Positions 29,575 to 36,863 of a stretch of DNA of 64,000 bases are shown here, piece after piece (the first letter of the stretch is position 1; each line of letters starts with the position of its first letter). The notes under the pieces were generated by a model. That model had not been told where the DNA came from, did not search any database, and was given only the letters and a program-made list of their open reading frames with translations. The DNA lies in assembly GCF_000018545.1 (NCBI RefSeq), contig NC_012586.1, positions 2,170,001 through 2,234,000 of the forward strand. Direction: 5' to 3'. This DNA is from Sinorhizobium fredii NGR234 (GTDB lineage Bacteria; Pseudomonadota; Alphaproteobacteria; Rhizobiales; Rhizobiaceae). Position numbers and translations under genes: made by a program.

Positions 29575-29758
29575 CACGGTTCACTCGTTTTTCGGGCGGA
29601 ATTGGACCATTGCCCCTCACCCTAAAGCGGGTCGCGATTTTTAGGATTCAGGATTGAACGAAGCCGCTGACGCGGCATTTGGGGCATCTGATTTGCATGG
29701 TGTGCCCCTGTTTTGAAGGATTGGGCTGTTTGGCCCAACCTTTGAACAGGAGAGTATC

Positions 29759-30619
29759 ATGAGTGAGATGAGCCCGCTGCGGCGACGGATGATCGAGGAC
29801 ATGACGATCCGCAATTTGTCGCCGGCGACGCAGCGATCGTATTTGCATGCAGTGACGAAGTTTTCGCGCTATTTCGGTCGGTCGCCGGACCGGTTGGGGC
29901 TGGAGGATGTGCGTGCCTTTCAGGTGCATCTGGTGTCGTCGGGGCTATCATGGCCGGCCTTGAACCAGACGGTTTGCGCCCTTCGCTTCTTCTTCGGCGT
30001 CACGCTTGGACATGCGGAGATACCGGAGCGCATTGCCTATGCCCGAACGCCCGCCAAGTTGCCGACGATATTGAACGGCGATGAGATCGTGCGGTTTTTG
30101 GAAGCGGTCCCGAGCCTGAAGACACGAACGGCGCTGACGACGGCTTATGCGGCTGGTTTGCGCGCCACCGAGACGGTCAGTCTCAAGGTCAGCAACATCG
30201 ACGGCGAGCGCGGCGTCATCCGCATCGAGCATGGCAAAGGCGGCAAGGACCGCAACGTGATGCTGTCGGCGCAGTTGCTTCATATCCTTCGGGTCTATTG
30301 GAAGCTGGTGCGACCGCAGGTCTGGTTGTTTCCGGGACGTGACGAGAGCAAACCCATCGATGTCCAGGTTCTGCATTCTGCCTGCCGTTCGGCACGTGCC
30401 GCAGCCGGCATCGACAAGCGGATATCGGTGCACACGTTGCGCCACAGCTTTGCCACCCATCTCTTGGAGAGCGGCACCGACATTCGTATCATCCAGGTCC
30501 TGCTCGGCCACAACAATCTGTCGACCACGGCGCGTTACACGAAAGTGTCCAACACACTCATCCGCGCCACGACCAGTCCGCTCGACCGGCTGACGCTGGA
30601 GGTGGTGCCGACAGGCTGA
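29759..30619 (+). CDS. Tyrosine recombinase/integrase of the IS91-like element
   Basis: 286 residues. An N-terminal SAM-like DNA-binding domain (RNLSPATQRSYLHAVTKFSR) is followed by the catalytic domain with all expected residues: Arg in AAGLRATETVSLKVSN, Lys in HGKGGKDRNV, HxxR in VHTLRHSFATHLLESG, His in VLLGHNNLSTTARYTKVS and the Tyr nucleophile in ARYTKV. It is 12 bp upstream of the IS91 transposase on the same strand and probably belongs to that element. Its exact role in transposition is unknown to me. Confidence 0.92.
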   Translation: MSEMSPLRRRMIEDMTIRNLSPATQRSYLHAVTKFSRYFGRSPDRLGLEDVRAFQVHLVSSGLSWPALNQTVCALRFFFGVTLGHAEIPERIAYARTPAKLPTILNGDEIVRFLEAVPSLKTRTALTTAYAAGLRATETVSLKVSNIDGERGVIRIEHGKGGKDRNVMLSAQLLHILRVYWKLVRPQVWLFPGRDESKPIDVQVLHSACRSARAAAGIDKRISVHTLRHSFATHLLESGTDIRIIQVLLGHNNLSTTARYTKVSNTLIRATTSPLDRLTLEVVPTG

Positions 30620-30631
30620 GGACATTCCGCC

Positions 30632-31810
30632 ATGGCGGCGGGATTGGAGGTGGCGGACATTTTTCGCCGCCACGGGGAAGGATATCGTCAATCGCATGAC
30701 ACGCATCTCGGGCGGGTTGAGCGCCGGGTGATGAGCGCGGTCGAGATGTGTCGGACCGCGCGGCTGGGCGGCCATGTCCAGCAATGCCGGAATTGTGAGG
30801 CGCTCCGCATCGCCTACAATTCCTGCCGTAACCGGCATTGCCCAAAGTGTCAGGGACAGGCCAGCCGCGATTGGCTTGCCGCCCGGCAGGCCGACCTGCT
30901 GCCGGTCAGCTATTTCCACGTCGTCTTCACCGTGCCGCAAGCGATCGCCGCGATTGCCTTCCAGAACAAGCAGGTGGTCTATGCTGTCCTGTTTCGCGCC
31001 GTCGCCGAGACACTCCGCAGACTTGCCGCTGACCCCAGACATCTGGGTGCTGAACTCGGCTTTATCGCCGTGCTGCATTCCTGGGGGCAGAACCTCCATT
31101 ATCACCCACACATCCACTGCATCGTGCCGGGCGGCGGATTGTCGTTCGATCAAACCCGCTGGGTGGCTTGTCGGAGGAACTTCTTCCTGCCCGTGCGGGT
31201 GCTGTCGCGCCTGTTCCGGCGACTGTTTCTCGAATACCTGAAGCAGGCTCATGACGAAGGCCAGCTTCAGTTCTTCGGCAGCATCGCGAGCCTGGCCGAT
31301 CCAGCTGCATTCACGCGCATGATCAGAGAAGCGCGGCGCGTCAATTGGATCGTCTATGCCAAGCCGCCCTTTGCCGGACCCCAACAGGTGCTGGCCTATC
31401 TCGGCCGCTACACCCATCGCATCGCCATCTCCAATTCCCGCCTCGTCAGCATGGATGGTGGTCAGGTCACATTCCGCTGGAAGGATTATCGCAGGGGTGG
31501 CAGGCAGAAGCGGATGACGCTCGATGCCCACGAGTTCATTCGTCGCTTCCTGCTGCATACGGTTCCGGACGGCTTCCATCGCATCCGTCACTTTGGCTTG
31601 CTTGCCAACGGACAGCGGCAGCAGAAGCTGGAGGCATGCCGCAATCTCCTCAATGTCCCGCAGCCGGAAGAGCCGGTCGAAGACCTGGATACGGTCGAGG
31701 CCCCGCCATTTGCACACCGCTGTCCCTGTTGCGGCGGAAGGATGAACATCCTCGGCACCTGGAAGCCGCGTCAACCAGCCTGTCGACCAGCATGGAACGA
31801 TAGCTCATGA
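30632..31810 (+). CDS. IS91-family transposase (HUH, Y2 type)
   Basis: 392 residues. An N-terminal zinc-binding region has Cys pairs (CRNCEALRIAYNSCRNRHCP, then KC). The HUH metal-binding motif is in NLHYHPHIHCIVPGGG. The two catalytic tyrosines appear as YLGRY in VLAYLGRYTHRIAISNSR (Y-x3-Y), which makes it a Y2 rolling-circle enzyme. The C-terminus has another Cys cluster (RCPCCGGRM). Full length with no visible damage, so the element may be active. Confidence 0.93.
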   Translation: MAAGLEVADIFRRHGEGYRQSHDTHLGRVERRVMSAVEMCRTARLGGHVQQCRNCEALRIAYNSCRNRHCPKCQGQASRDWLAARQADLLPVSYFHVVFTVPQAIAAIAFQNKQVVYAVLFRAVAETLRRLAADPRHLGAELGFIAVLHSWGQNLHYHPHIHCIVPGGGLSFDQTRWVACRRNFFLPVRVLSRLFRRLFLEYLKQAHDEGQLQFFGSIASLADPAAFTRMIREARRVNWIVYAKPPFAGPQQVLAYLGRYTHRIAISNSRLVSMDGGQVTFRWKDYRRGGRQKRMTLDAHEFIRRFLLHTVPDGFHRIRHFGLLANGQRQQKLEACRNLLNVPQPEEPVEDLDTVEAPPFAHRCPCCGGRMNILGTWKPRQPACRPAWNDSS

Positions 31811-32102
31811 CCCTATCAGACCTGGCATCACTCCAACAATCAACGTCGGCAGATCGAAGGGCCGCGAGCGAATGGCTTTGGCCAAGCATGCCGGCGCAAC
31901 ACAAAACGCAGCATCGCCGAAGCCTCGTTCGGCACAGATCAACCAAAAACACCGCCAGACACATCTCAATTGGCGACAAGAACCTTCTTCTCAGCCGCTC
32001 TTCCAGCCCCGCCTGGGCTCGCCCCAGCCAAACGCCATCCACCGCTTCGGTTAAATCCCCATAGTGCCAAACAACCCGCGCCTTCGCTCAATCCGGCTTC
32101 AA

Positions 32103-32147
32103 TGAGGTCCGATCAGCGAATGCTGCATCCAAAGCGGCCGGACCTCA
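32103..32147. repeat. Terminal hairpin of the IS91-like element
   Basis: TGAGGTCCG (32103-32111) and CGGACCTCA (32139-32147) form a perfect 9-bp inverted repeat around a 27-bp loop. It is followed after 2 bp by GAAC (32150-32153). This matches the layout of an IS91-type origin end abutting its target tetranucleotide; the assignment is inference. Confidence 0.55.
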
Positions 32148-32212
32148 CAGAACCCTCCAGATTCCCGAATCGGGGTTGGCTGTGATTCCCTCGCTTTGAC
32201 GGGAGGGACACC

Positions 32213-32572
32213 ATGGGCAAATCACATCCGCTTGCTTTGCGTAGTCGTGTCATTGCGTTTGTCGAGGACGGTCACAGCCATCGGGCCGCGGCCCGGCACT
32301 TCCGGGTGTCGCCGCGTTTCGTGAACAATCTGGTGAAGCTCAAACGCGCGACCGGATCGCTGGCGCCACGGCGGCAAGGCCATCTGGGTGGCGGCAAGCT
32401 GAACGCGCATGGCGAGTGGGTCCGCGAGCGCCTGGCGCAGAATGGCGACCTGACGCTGGACGAACTGTGCCTGGAACTCGCCGGGCGCGGCGTCATCGTG
32501 CACCGCTCCAATGTTGGCCGTCTTCTCCACCGCCTCGACCTCAGCCATAAAAAAAAGCCTGCAGGCAAGTGA
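32213..32572 (+). CDS. IS630-family transposase, N-terminal part (orfA)
   Basis: 119 residues. It contains the helix-turn-helix half of an IS630 transposase: HPLALRSRVIAFVEDGHSHR, AARHFRVSPRFVNNLVKLKR, then a second HTH LTLDELCLELAGRGVIVHRS. The stop comes just after an A8 run (32549-32556), where the frame must change to read the catalytic half in orfB. Shine-Dalgarno GGGAGGGACACC precedes the ATG. Confidence 0.85.
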   Translation: MGKSHPLALRSRVIAFVEDGHSHRAAARHFRVSPRFVNNLVKLKRATGSLAPRRQGHLGGGKLNAHGEWVRERLAQNGDLTLDELCLELAGRGVIVHRSNVGRLLHRLDLSHKKKPAGK

Positions 32573-33164
32573 GCAGCAGCGCCCAGAGATCGCGCGGGCG
32601 CGTGAGCTCTGGACCCGGCGACGCCGGCGCTTCTTCAACAAGGCATTGGCGCGACTGGTCTTTATCGACGAGACCTCGACCAATACCAAGCTGACCAAGC
32701 GCTCAGGCTGGGCACCAAAAGGGCAACGCTATCGCGCCCACGCCCCCTTCGGTTCGTGGAAGACGCAGACCTTCATCGCCGGCCTGCGATCACATGGCGT
32801 GGTCGCGCCCTTTATCGTCAACGCGCCGATGAACCGGCGCATCTTCGAGACCTGGATCGAAACGCAACTCGCCCCGACGCTGTCGCCCGGAGACGTCGTC
32901 ATTCTCGACAATGTCGGCTTCCACAAGAGCGAGCGGGCCGAACAAATGGTCAAGGCGAAAGGCGCATGGCTGCTCTTCCTGCCACCCTATTCGCCCGACC
33001 TCAACCCGATCGAAATGGCCTTCTCCAAGCTCAAGGCGCTGCTGCGCAAGCGGGCCGCCCGCAGTTTCGACGCCATCGCCGATGCACTCGGCGATATCTG
33101 CAATCTCTTCTCCGTCACAGAATGCCGGAACTACTTCAATGCGGCCGGATATGAGGCCGATTGA
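32511..33164 (+). CDS. IS630-family transposase, catalytic part (orfB)
   Basis: The frame is open from 32511 but is probably entered by slippage at the A8 run, giving about 205 catalytic residues. The DDE triad is visible as Asp in LVFIDETSTNTK, Asp in VVILDNVGFHKSE and Glu in PYSPDLNPIEMAFSKLKALL. orfB lies one base forward of the orfA frame, so production of a full transposase needs a net +1 (or -2) change at the A run. No other defect is seen; the right inverted repeat ends 13 bp after the stop. Confidence 0.85.
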   Translation: MLAVFSTASTSAIKKSLQASEQQRPEIARARELWTRRRRRFFNKALARLVFIDETSTNTKLTKRSGWAPKGQRYRAHAPFGSWKTQTFIAGLRSHGVVAPFIVNAPMNRRIFETWIETQLAPTLSPGDVVILDNVGFHKSERAEQMVKAKGAWLLFLPPYSPDLNPIEMAFSKLKALLRKRAARSFDAIADALGDICNLFSVTECRNYFNAAGYEAD

Positions 33165-33199
33165 ACGCGACACGCTTTAGCCCTCTCCCCGCACGCGGG

Positions 33200-34572
33200 C
33201 TAAGGCATATACACATCGCGCAGCGCCCATCCGTCGGCGCAGGCTCTGAAGTAGGCCAAGCCATTGAAGAAGGTGATCGGTCCGGGCGGTTTTGAGGATG
33301 CGTAGCCGTTCCAGCCGCCGAGCTTGGCGATGATCCAGGCGGCCCAGGCGAGCGAGCCCATTGGATGGGGATTGGCTTGAAGGCGGGTCTTGCCCTTGAA
33401 GCGCTGCTGCAGGGCGGTGAGCGTGTCGATCTCGCTTGGCGTGAAGACCAGGCTGGCCGACTGCCGGTCCTGGCCGCTGCGGGCCTGGACGAGCTGCATG
33501 ACGATGACGGCGGCCTTGGCGGCGATGGCGACGAGCTTTTCCAGCCGTGCCGCCGACTGCAGCTGGCTATCCTCGACCTTCAGGCCCTGTTGCTTCATCA
33601 CCCGGAAGAACTGCTCGATCATCCAGCGTTGCTTGTACCAGGCGACGATCTGCCAGGCATCGGCGAACGTCGCCACCGCATGCGTCGTCAGGATCAGCCA
33701 GCTGAGCGGCTCGACGCCGGCGGGCGGGGAGGGCTCGACGACCTCGACCCAGCGCAGCGTCACGCCGTCCGGCAGGGCAGCCGCTTCGAGGTTTTGCGGC
33801 CGCCGGATCGTCGCCTCGCCGAAGCGCAAGGATAAGTCCGCCTGGCGCGCCGGGCGGTCGGCCCGCTCGCGCAGCTCCACCGTCCGGCTGTCGCAAAACG
33901 CCACCTCGGCGGCGGCCCGGCGCAGCGTGCCGCCGCCGCTGAGGGCATGATCGTGCATCACCCGCGACAGCAGATGGAAGCGCTCCTCGGGCAGCCGTGC
34001 CCACATCACGAAGAAGTCCCCTTCCCGATCGGTGATGGCGGTGACCCGCGTGGCGCTCGCCAGAACCGCCTTGGCGGCCTCGGCCGTCTCGACCCAGCGA
34101 CGCGATTCCTTGGCGCTCAACGGCCGGCTGGCATGCGGCGGCAGCGCCTCCGTCCCGCGCGTCCACACCCGGCCGCCCACCAGCCCCAGGCAGCTGCCGG
34201 TCTCGGCATCGAGCGCCAGCATCGGATGCAGCAGCAGCCCCCAGCAATTGCCCTTCTTGATCTTGCCCAGATCGCGCCGGTTGTCCGGCGTCGTCTGAAA
34301 CCGGATCTCGCTGGTGTCCTGCAGCGCCAGCACGTGTCGGCCGGCCACCGCCGCCCCGGTCGGCTCCCCCCAGCCGGCGATGATCCGCTCCACCGTCACC
34401 GCATCGTTGCCGAGAAAACGGCCGAAGCGGATTTCCTGCGAATGGCTGCCCGCCGCAAGCCGGCGCAGGCAGACCGTTTCGCGCAGCACCATGCCCTGGA
34501 GCAGCGCCGCCCCCCTTTATCGAGACGACGATCTCCAAATCCGCCCAGCGACCAGTCCTGGCCTATCTCCAT
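33200..34572 (-). pseudogene. IS4-family (IS50-like group) transposase with N-terminal frameshift
   Basis: The main frame (33200-34492) has the YREK motif as YKQRWMIEQFFRVMK, the DDE Asp in ALQDTSEI and in AITDREGDFF, and the catalytic Glu inside YREK. The expected N-terminal stretch is in another frame upstream, starting MEIGQDWSLGGFGDRRLDKG at 34572. A one-base deletion next to the G6 run at about 34511-34516 separates the two; adding one base would give GDRRLDKRGAALLQGMVLRE. The stop codon lies in the terminal inverted repeat. The gene is either inactivated, or the G-run is a slippage site. Confidence 0.75.
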
Positions 34573-34686
34573 CGGTGACGCTCCCGCAAATCAAAACGTC
34601 ACCAAAGGAATCATACACGCCGCTCCCGCGAAATCCGATCATCACAACCGAGTCAATCCGTCGCACCACTTGTGTATATGCCCTAG
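33200..34686 (-). mobile_element. IS4-family element with 10-bp target duplication
   Basis: 1487 bp. The inverted repeats CTAAGGCATATACACA (33200-33215) and, reversed, CTAGGGCATATACACA match at 15 of 16 positions. The element is flanked by the direct repeat CGCACGCGGG at 33190-33199 and 34687-34696. Removing the element and one repeat restores the perfect palindrome CCCTCTCCCCGC / GGGGAGAGGG of the RIME-like sequence. The transposase carries the IS4 YREK signature. Confidence 0.93.
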
Positions 34687-34844
34687 CGCACGCGGGGAGA
34701 GGGGATATCGTCGCGGCTTGCAGCATCGTCCTGCCCTAAGCAGCCGATGCCGGGCGAGAGGGCGCCGCGAGTCCCCTTCGCCCCGCCAGCGGGGAGAAGG
34801 TGGCCGGCAGGCCGGATGAGGGGGAATCCACCCTGGAACGCCTG

Positions 34845-35129
34845 CTAGCGGGTAATGAGAAAACCCTTCGGCGCCTCGCTCGACGACGCATCCTCGCTCG
34901 CGACGTCAGTGACGGATGCACCCGGCGGGCCCTTCCAGAACCGGCTCAGCATCGCCGAAACCGCCGCATCCGGCCCGGCAACCAAGGCGGTCACCGACCC
35001 GTCGCTTTCGTTGCGCACCCAACCGGTCAGGCCGAGCCGCTCGGCCTCGTCGCGCGTCCAGACGCGGAAGCACACGCCCTGCACCCTTCCGGTGATCCGG
35101 ACCAGAGCCGCCTTGCGATCACCCGCCAT
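34845..35129 (-). CDS. acyP: Acylphosphatase
   Basis: 94 residues from the ATG at 35129, preceded by GAGGGAGGCGGCC. Typical acylphosphatase: [20 protein letters not shown] contains the phosphate-binding loop and catalytic Arg (the family G-x-V-Q-G-V-x-F/Y-R), and [20 protein letters not shown] contains the catalytic Asn. It hydrolyses carboxyl-phosphate bonds of acyl phosphates. It stands alone, between the repeat and the sRNA gene. Confidence 0.95.
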   Translation of the reverse strand: MAGDRKAALVRITGRVQGVCFRVWTRDEAERLGLTGWVRNESDGSVTALVAGPDAAVSAMLSRFWKGPPGASVTDVASEDASSSEAPKGFLITR

Positions 35130-35278
35130 GGCCGCCTCCCTCGTTCGTTCCTTGCGAATCTGGAGCATCCGGCCCCGAAGGCAAGCGCCTTGACGTCGGT
35201 CGCGGGGCGCTGGCCCTATCACCACCGCAATGCCGAAACATTTTTACCGGGCGGACAAAATTTTTTTGTGTTTGGGGC

Positions 35279-35307
35279 TTGCAATTGCTGCGATGCAACA
35301 TTATTGT
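35279..35307 (+). promoter_or_regulatory. Sigma-70-type promoter of the sRNA
   Basis: TTGCAA (35279-35284), a 17-bp spacer, and TATTGT (35302-35307). Transcription would start near 35314, just before the first hairpin of the sRNA. Assigned by eye from spacing and position. Confidence 0.5.
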
Positions 35308-35313
35308 ATGATT

Positions 35314-35432
35314 TATCGACGAAGCACTCCTCCTCCCAGCTTCATCGAGGGATCGGCGACCCTCCTCCTCCCAGTTGCCGATCAGGATCGAAGGCCCGGC
35401 GCACCTCCTCCCGCGCCGGGCCTTCTCTTTTT
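35314..35432 (+). ncRNA. Alpha-r14-like (NfeR1-type) anti-Shine-Dalgarno sRNA
   Basis: Three successive hairpins each expose CTCCTCC in the loop. Hairpin 1: GAAGC (35321-35325) / GCTTC (35339-35343), loop ACTCCTCCTCCCA. Hairpin 2: GATCGGC (35351-35357) / GCCGATC (35377-35383), loop containing CTCCTCCTCCC. Hairpin 3: AAGGCCCGGCGC (35391-35402) / GCGCCGGGCCTT (35413-35424), loop ACCTCCTCCC, followed by CTCTTTTT, an intrinsic terminator. The length of about 119 nt and the three-hairpin layout fit the rhizobial alpha-r14 family, described as carrying CUCCUCCC anti-Shine-Dalgarno loops and repressing many mRNAs by base-pairing. A 101-codon open frame overlaps it but has no coding character. The 5' end is inferred. 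Confidence 0.85.
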
Positions 35433-35538
35433 CCGCCAAAAAACAGTTCCGCGTTCGCCCGAGCACCAAGAGATGGCGTTGCCGGCTGCTGGCACGCGTT
35501 CGATCGCGCTGGATTCGGCGAAATGCCGGCGGTAACTT

Positions 35539-35567
35539 GGGAACGTTTCAGGCGTCAGGGCATCCAA
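35539..35567 (+). promoter_or_regulatory. ECF-type promoter of the sigma factor gene (copy 1)
   Basis: GGGAACGTTTC (35539-35549), 10 bp, GCATCCAA (35560-35567). The same two blocks with identical spacing occur at 36262-36290 before the next gene. The GGAAC core is a usual ECF -35 element. Suggests that the sigma factor transcribes its own gene. Confidence 0.8.
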
Positions 35568-35587
35568 TCCGCCACAAGGAGCCGATC

Positions 35588-36316
35588 ATGCCCATTGCTG
35601 AAAACCATCGCCCCCTCGATTCCTCGCGGTCCAGGCCGGATCTCGCAGCCTTTCGCGCGCTCATGCAGTCGCATAATCGCAAGCTCTACCGGATCGCGCG
35701 CAGCATCGTGCGCAACAACAGCGACGCCGAGGACGTGCTGCAGGAGGCCTATGTCCGCGCCTTCACGCATTTTCCGGAGTTCCGCGGCGACGCGGCGATC
35801 ACCACCTGGCTCGCCCGCATCGTCATCAACGAAGCGCTCGGCCGGCTGCGCAAGAGCCGCCGCCAGATGAGGCTCGCCGAAACGCATCAGGCGGAAATCA
35901 TCGCCTTTCCCCTCAATTCAGATGGCAGCGATCCGGAAAAGACGATGGCGCAACGACAGATCCTCGACCTCGTCGAAAAGCTGACGGATCATCTTCCGGA
36001 CGTCTACCGGAGCGTTTTTGTCCTGCGCGTCATCGAAGGGCTCAACAACGAGGAAACCGCCTCGCTGCTCGGCCTCAAGCCGGAAACCGTCCGCACCCGG
36101 CTGCATCGGGCGCGCCACCTTTTGAAAGAGCAGTTGGAAAAACAGATCGGCCCCGTCCTGCTCGACGCCTTCCCCTTTGCCGGCAAACGCTGCGAGCGCC
36201 TGACGGAAGCGGTCCTCGCCCGCATTTCGCCTGAACTGCCGGATGGGGACGGCAAATATACGGGAACGTTTCGAGCTACGAAGCATCCAAAGCGCGTCAA
36301 TCGAAAACGCTCTTGA
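35588..36316 (+). CDS. ECF-family RNA polymerase sigma factor
   Basis: 242 residues from the ATG at 35588 (CAAGGAGCCGATC upstream); the frame is open further upstream but crosses the sRNA terminator. Region 2: FRALMQSHNRKLYRIARSIV, RNNSDAEDVLQEAYVRAFTH. Region 4: LPDVYRSVFVLRVIEGLNNE, ETASLLGLKPETVRTRLHRA. A C-terminal tail of about 60 residues follows region 4 (from LEKQIGPVLLDAFPFAGKRC) and contains one Cys. No anti-sigma gene is adjacent. The first promoter copy is upstream, and the second lies inside the last 55 bp of this gene. The targets appear to be itself and the DUF4142/cupredoxin genes. Confidence 0.92.
   Translation: MPIAENHRPLDSSRSRPDLAAFRALMQSHNRKLYRIARSIVRNNSDAEDVLQEAYVRAFTHFPEFRGDAAITTWLARIVINEALGRLRKSRRQMRLAETHQAEIIAFPLNSDGSDPEKTMAQRQILDLVEKLTDHLPDVYRSVFVLRVIEGLNNEETASLLGLKPETVRTRLHRARHLLKEQLEKQIGPVLLDAFPFAGKRCERLTEAVLARISPELPDGDGKYTGTFRATKHPKRVNRKRS
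36262..36290 (+). promoter_or_regulatory. ECF-type promoter of the DUF4142-cupredoxin genes (copy 2)
   Basis: GGGAACGTTTC (36262-36272), 10 bp, GCATCCAA (36283-36290): both blocks identical to copy 1 at 35539-35567 with the same spacing, although the spacer differs. It lies inside the 3' end of the sigma factor gene and 49 bp before the next start codon. Confidence 0.8.
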
Positions 36317-36338
36317 TCTTCGAGGAAAGGAACATCCC

Positions 36339-36863
36339 ATGACCCTCAGACTGACGACCGTGGCGGCGGCAATCGTCCTCCTCATCGGCGCCAACGGAGC
36401 GCTCGGCGCCGACAAGCCGACGGACCCGCAGATCGCCCATATCGCCTATACGGCCGGCGTGCTCGACATCGAAGCGGCCAAACAGGCGATCGCCACGTCG
36501 AAGAACAAGGCCGTCGTCGAATTCGCCGAGAGCATGGTGCGCGACCACGAGGCGGTGAACAAGCAGGCGCTCGACCTCGTCAAGAAGCTCAACGTCACGC
36601 CCGAGGACAACGACACCAGCAAGGCGCTGTCGCAAGCGGCCGAAACGAAGCGCCAGGAACTGGCGAAGCTTTCCGGCGCGGCGTTCGACAAGGCCTATGT
36701 CGAAAACGAGGTCGCTTATCACAAAGAGGTCAACGGCGCGCTTGAGACGCTGCTGATCCCGGCCGCCCAGAATGGCGAGCTCAAGTCGCTGCTCGAAACC
36801 GGGCTGAAGCTGTTCCAGGGCCATCAGCAACACGCCGAGCACGTCGCGATGGAAATGAAATGA
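36339..36863 (+). CDS. DUF4142-family exported protein
   Basis: 174 residues from the ATG at 36339, with GAGGAAAGGAAC upstream. Signal peptide (MTLRLTTVAAAIVLLIGANG, then ALGA) followed by a four-helix, ferritin-like DUF4142 domain: DPQIAHIAYTAGVLDIEAAK, VVEFAESMVRDHEAVNKQAL, KAYVENEVAYHKEVNGALET. His residues (RDHEAVN, AYHKEV, GHQQHAEH) could bind metal. Periplasmic. The function of the family is poorly known; the pairing with a cupredoxin suggests a metal or redox-stress role. The last 4 bp overlap the next gene. Confidence 0.88.
   Translation: MTLRLTTVAAAIVLLIGANGALGADKPTDPQIAHIAYTAGVLDIEAAKQAIATSKNKAVVEFAESMVRDHEAVNKQALDLVKKLNVTPEDNDTSKALSQAAETKRQELAKLSGAAFDKAYVENEVAYHKEVNGALETLLIPAAQNGELKSLLETGLKLFQGHQQHAEHVAMEMK

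Larger units (their letters stand above)
29660..32149 (+). mobile_element. IS91-like rolling-circle element (approximate limits)
   Basis: Contains a tyrosine recombinase and a HUH/Y2 IS91 transposase in tandem, a known pairing in some IS91-family elements. The right end is placed at 32149 because a terminal hairpin (32103-32147) is followed by GAAC, the type of tetranucleotide IS91 elements sit next to. The left end is uncertain by tens of bases; the region 29660-29740 has small inverted repeats (GCCGC-TGAC-GCGGC at 29663-29676). It lies inside the IS630 element, between its left inverted repeat and its transposase gene. Confidence 0.7.
29625..33177 (+). mobile_element. IS630-family element carrying an inserted IS91-like element
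   Basis: The terminal inverted repeats AAGCGGGTCGCG (29625-29636) and, reversed, AAGCGTGTCGCG (33166-33177) match at 11 of 12 positions. Both ends are flanked by TA (29623-29624 and 33178-33179), the TA duplication typical of IS630/Tc1-like elements. The transposase frames are at 32213-33164. Leaving out the roughly 2.5-kb IS91-like insert gives about 1.05 kb, the normal IS630 size. Confidence 0.88.
33190..34696. repeat. Target-site duplication pair of the IS4-family element
   Basis: The 10-bp direct repeat CGCACGCGGG occupies 33190-33199 and 34687-34696, immediately outside the terminal inverted repeats. The two copies are identical, so the insertion is either recent or undecayed. Confidence 0.9.
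29611..34825. repeat. RIME-like palindrome, type B copy 1, broken by two insertions
   Basis: Three pieces, 29611-29624 (TGCCCCTCACCCTA), about 33180-33199 (GCCCTCTCCCCGCACGCGGG) and 34687-34825, join to a continuous repeat. The joined form matches the reverse complement of the intact copy at 51683-51884 at both ends, with a diverged middle. The right end reads GGCCGGCAGGCCGGATGAGG. Reconstruction is described in the findings. Confidence 0.85.

Noticed and set aside
35230..35535. 101-codon open frame with a hydrophobic start
   Set aside because: It crosses the three hairpins and the terminator of the sRNA; the apparent sequence is a by-product of repeated CTCCTCC.
34800..35870. 356-codon plus-strand frame from the repeat into the sigma gene
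   Set aside because: It runs antisense to acyP, through the sRNA and out of frame with the sigma factor.
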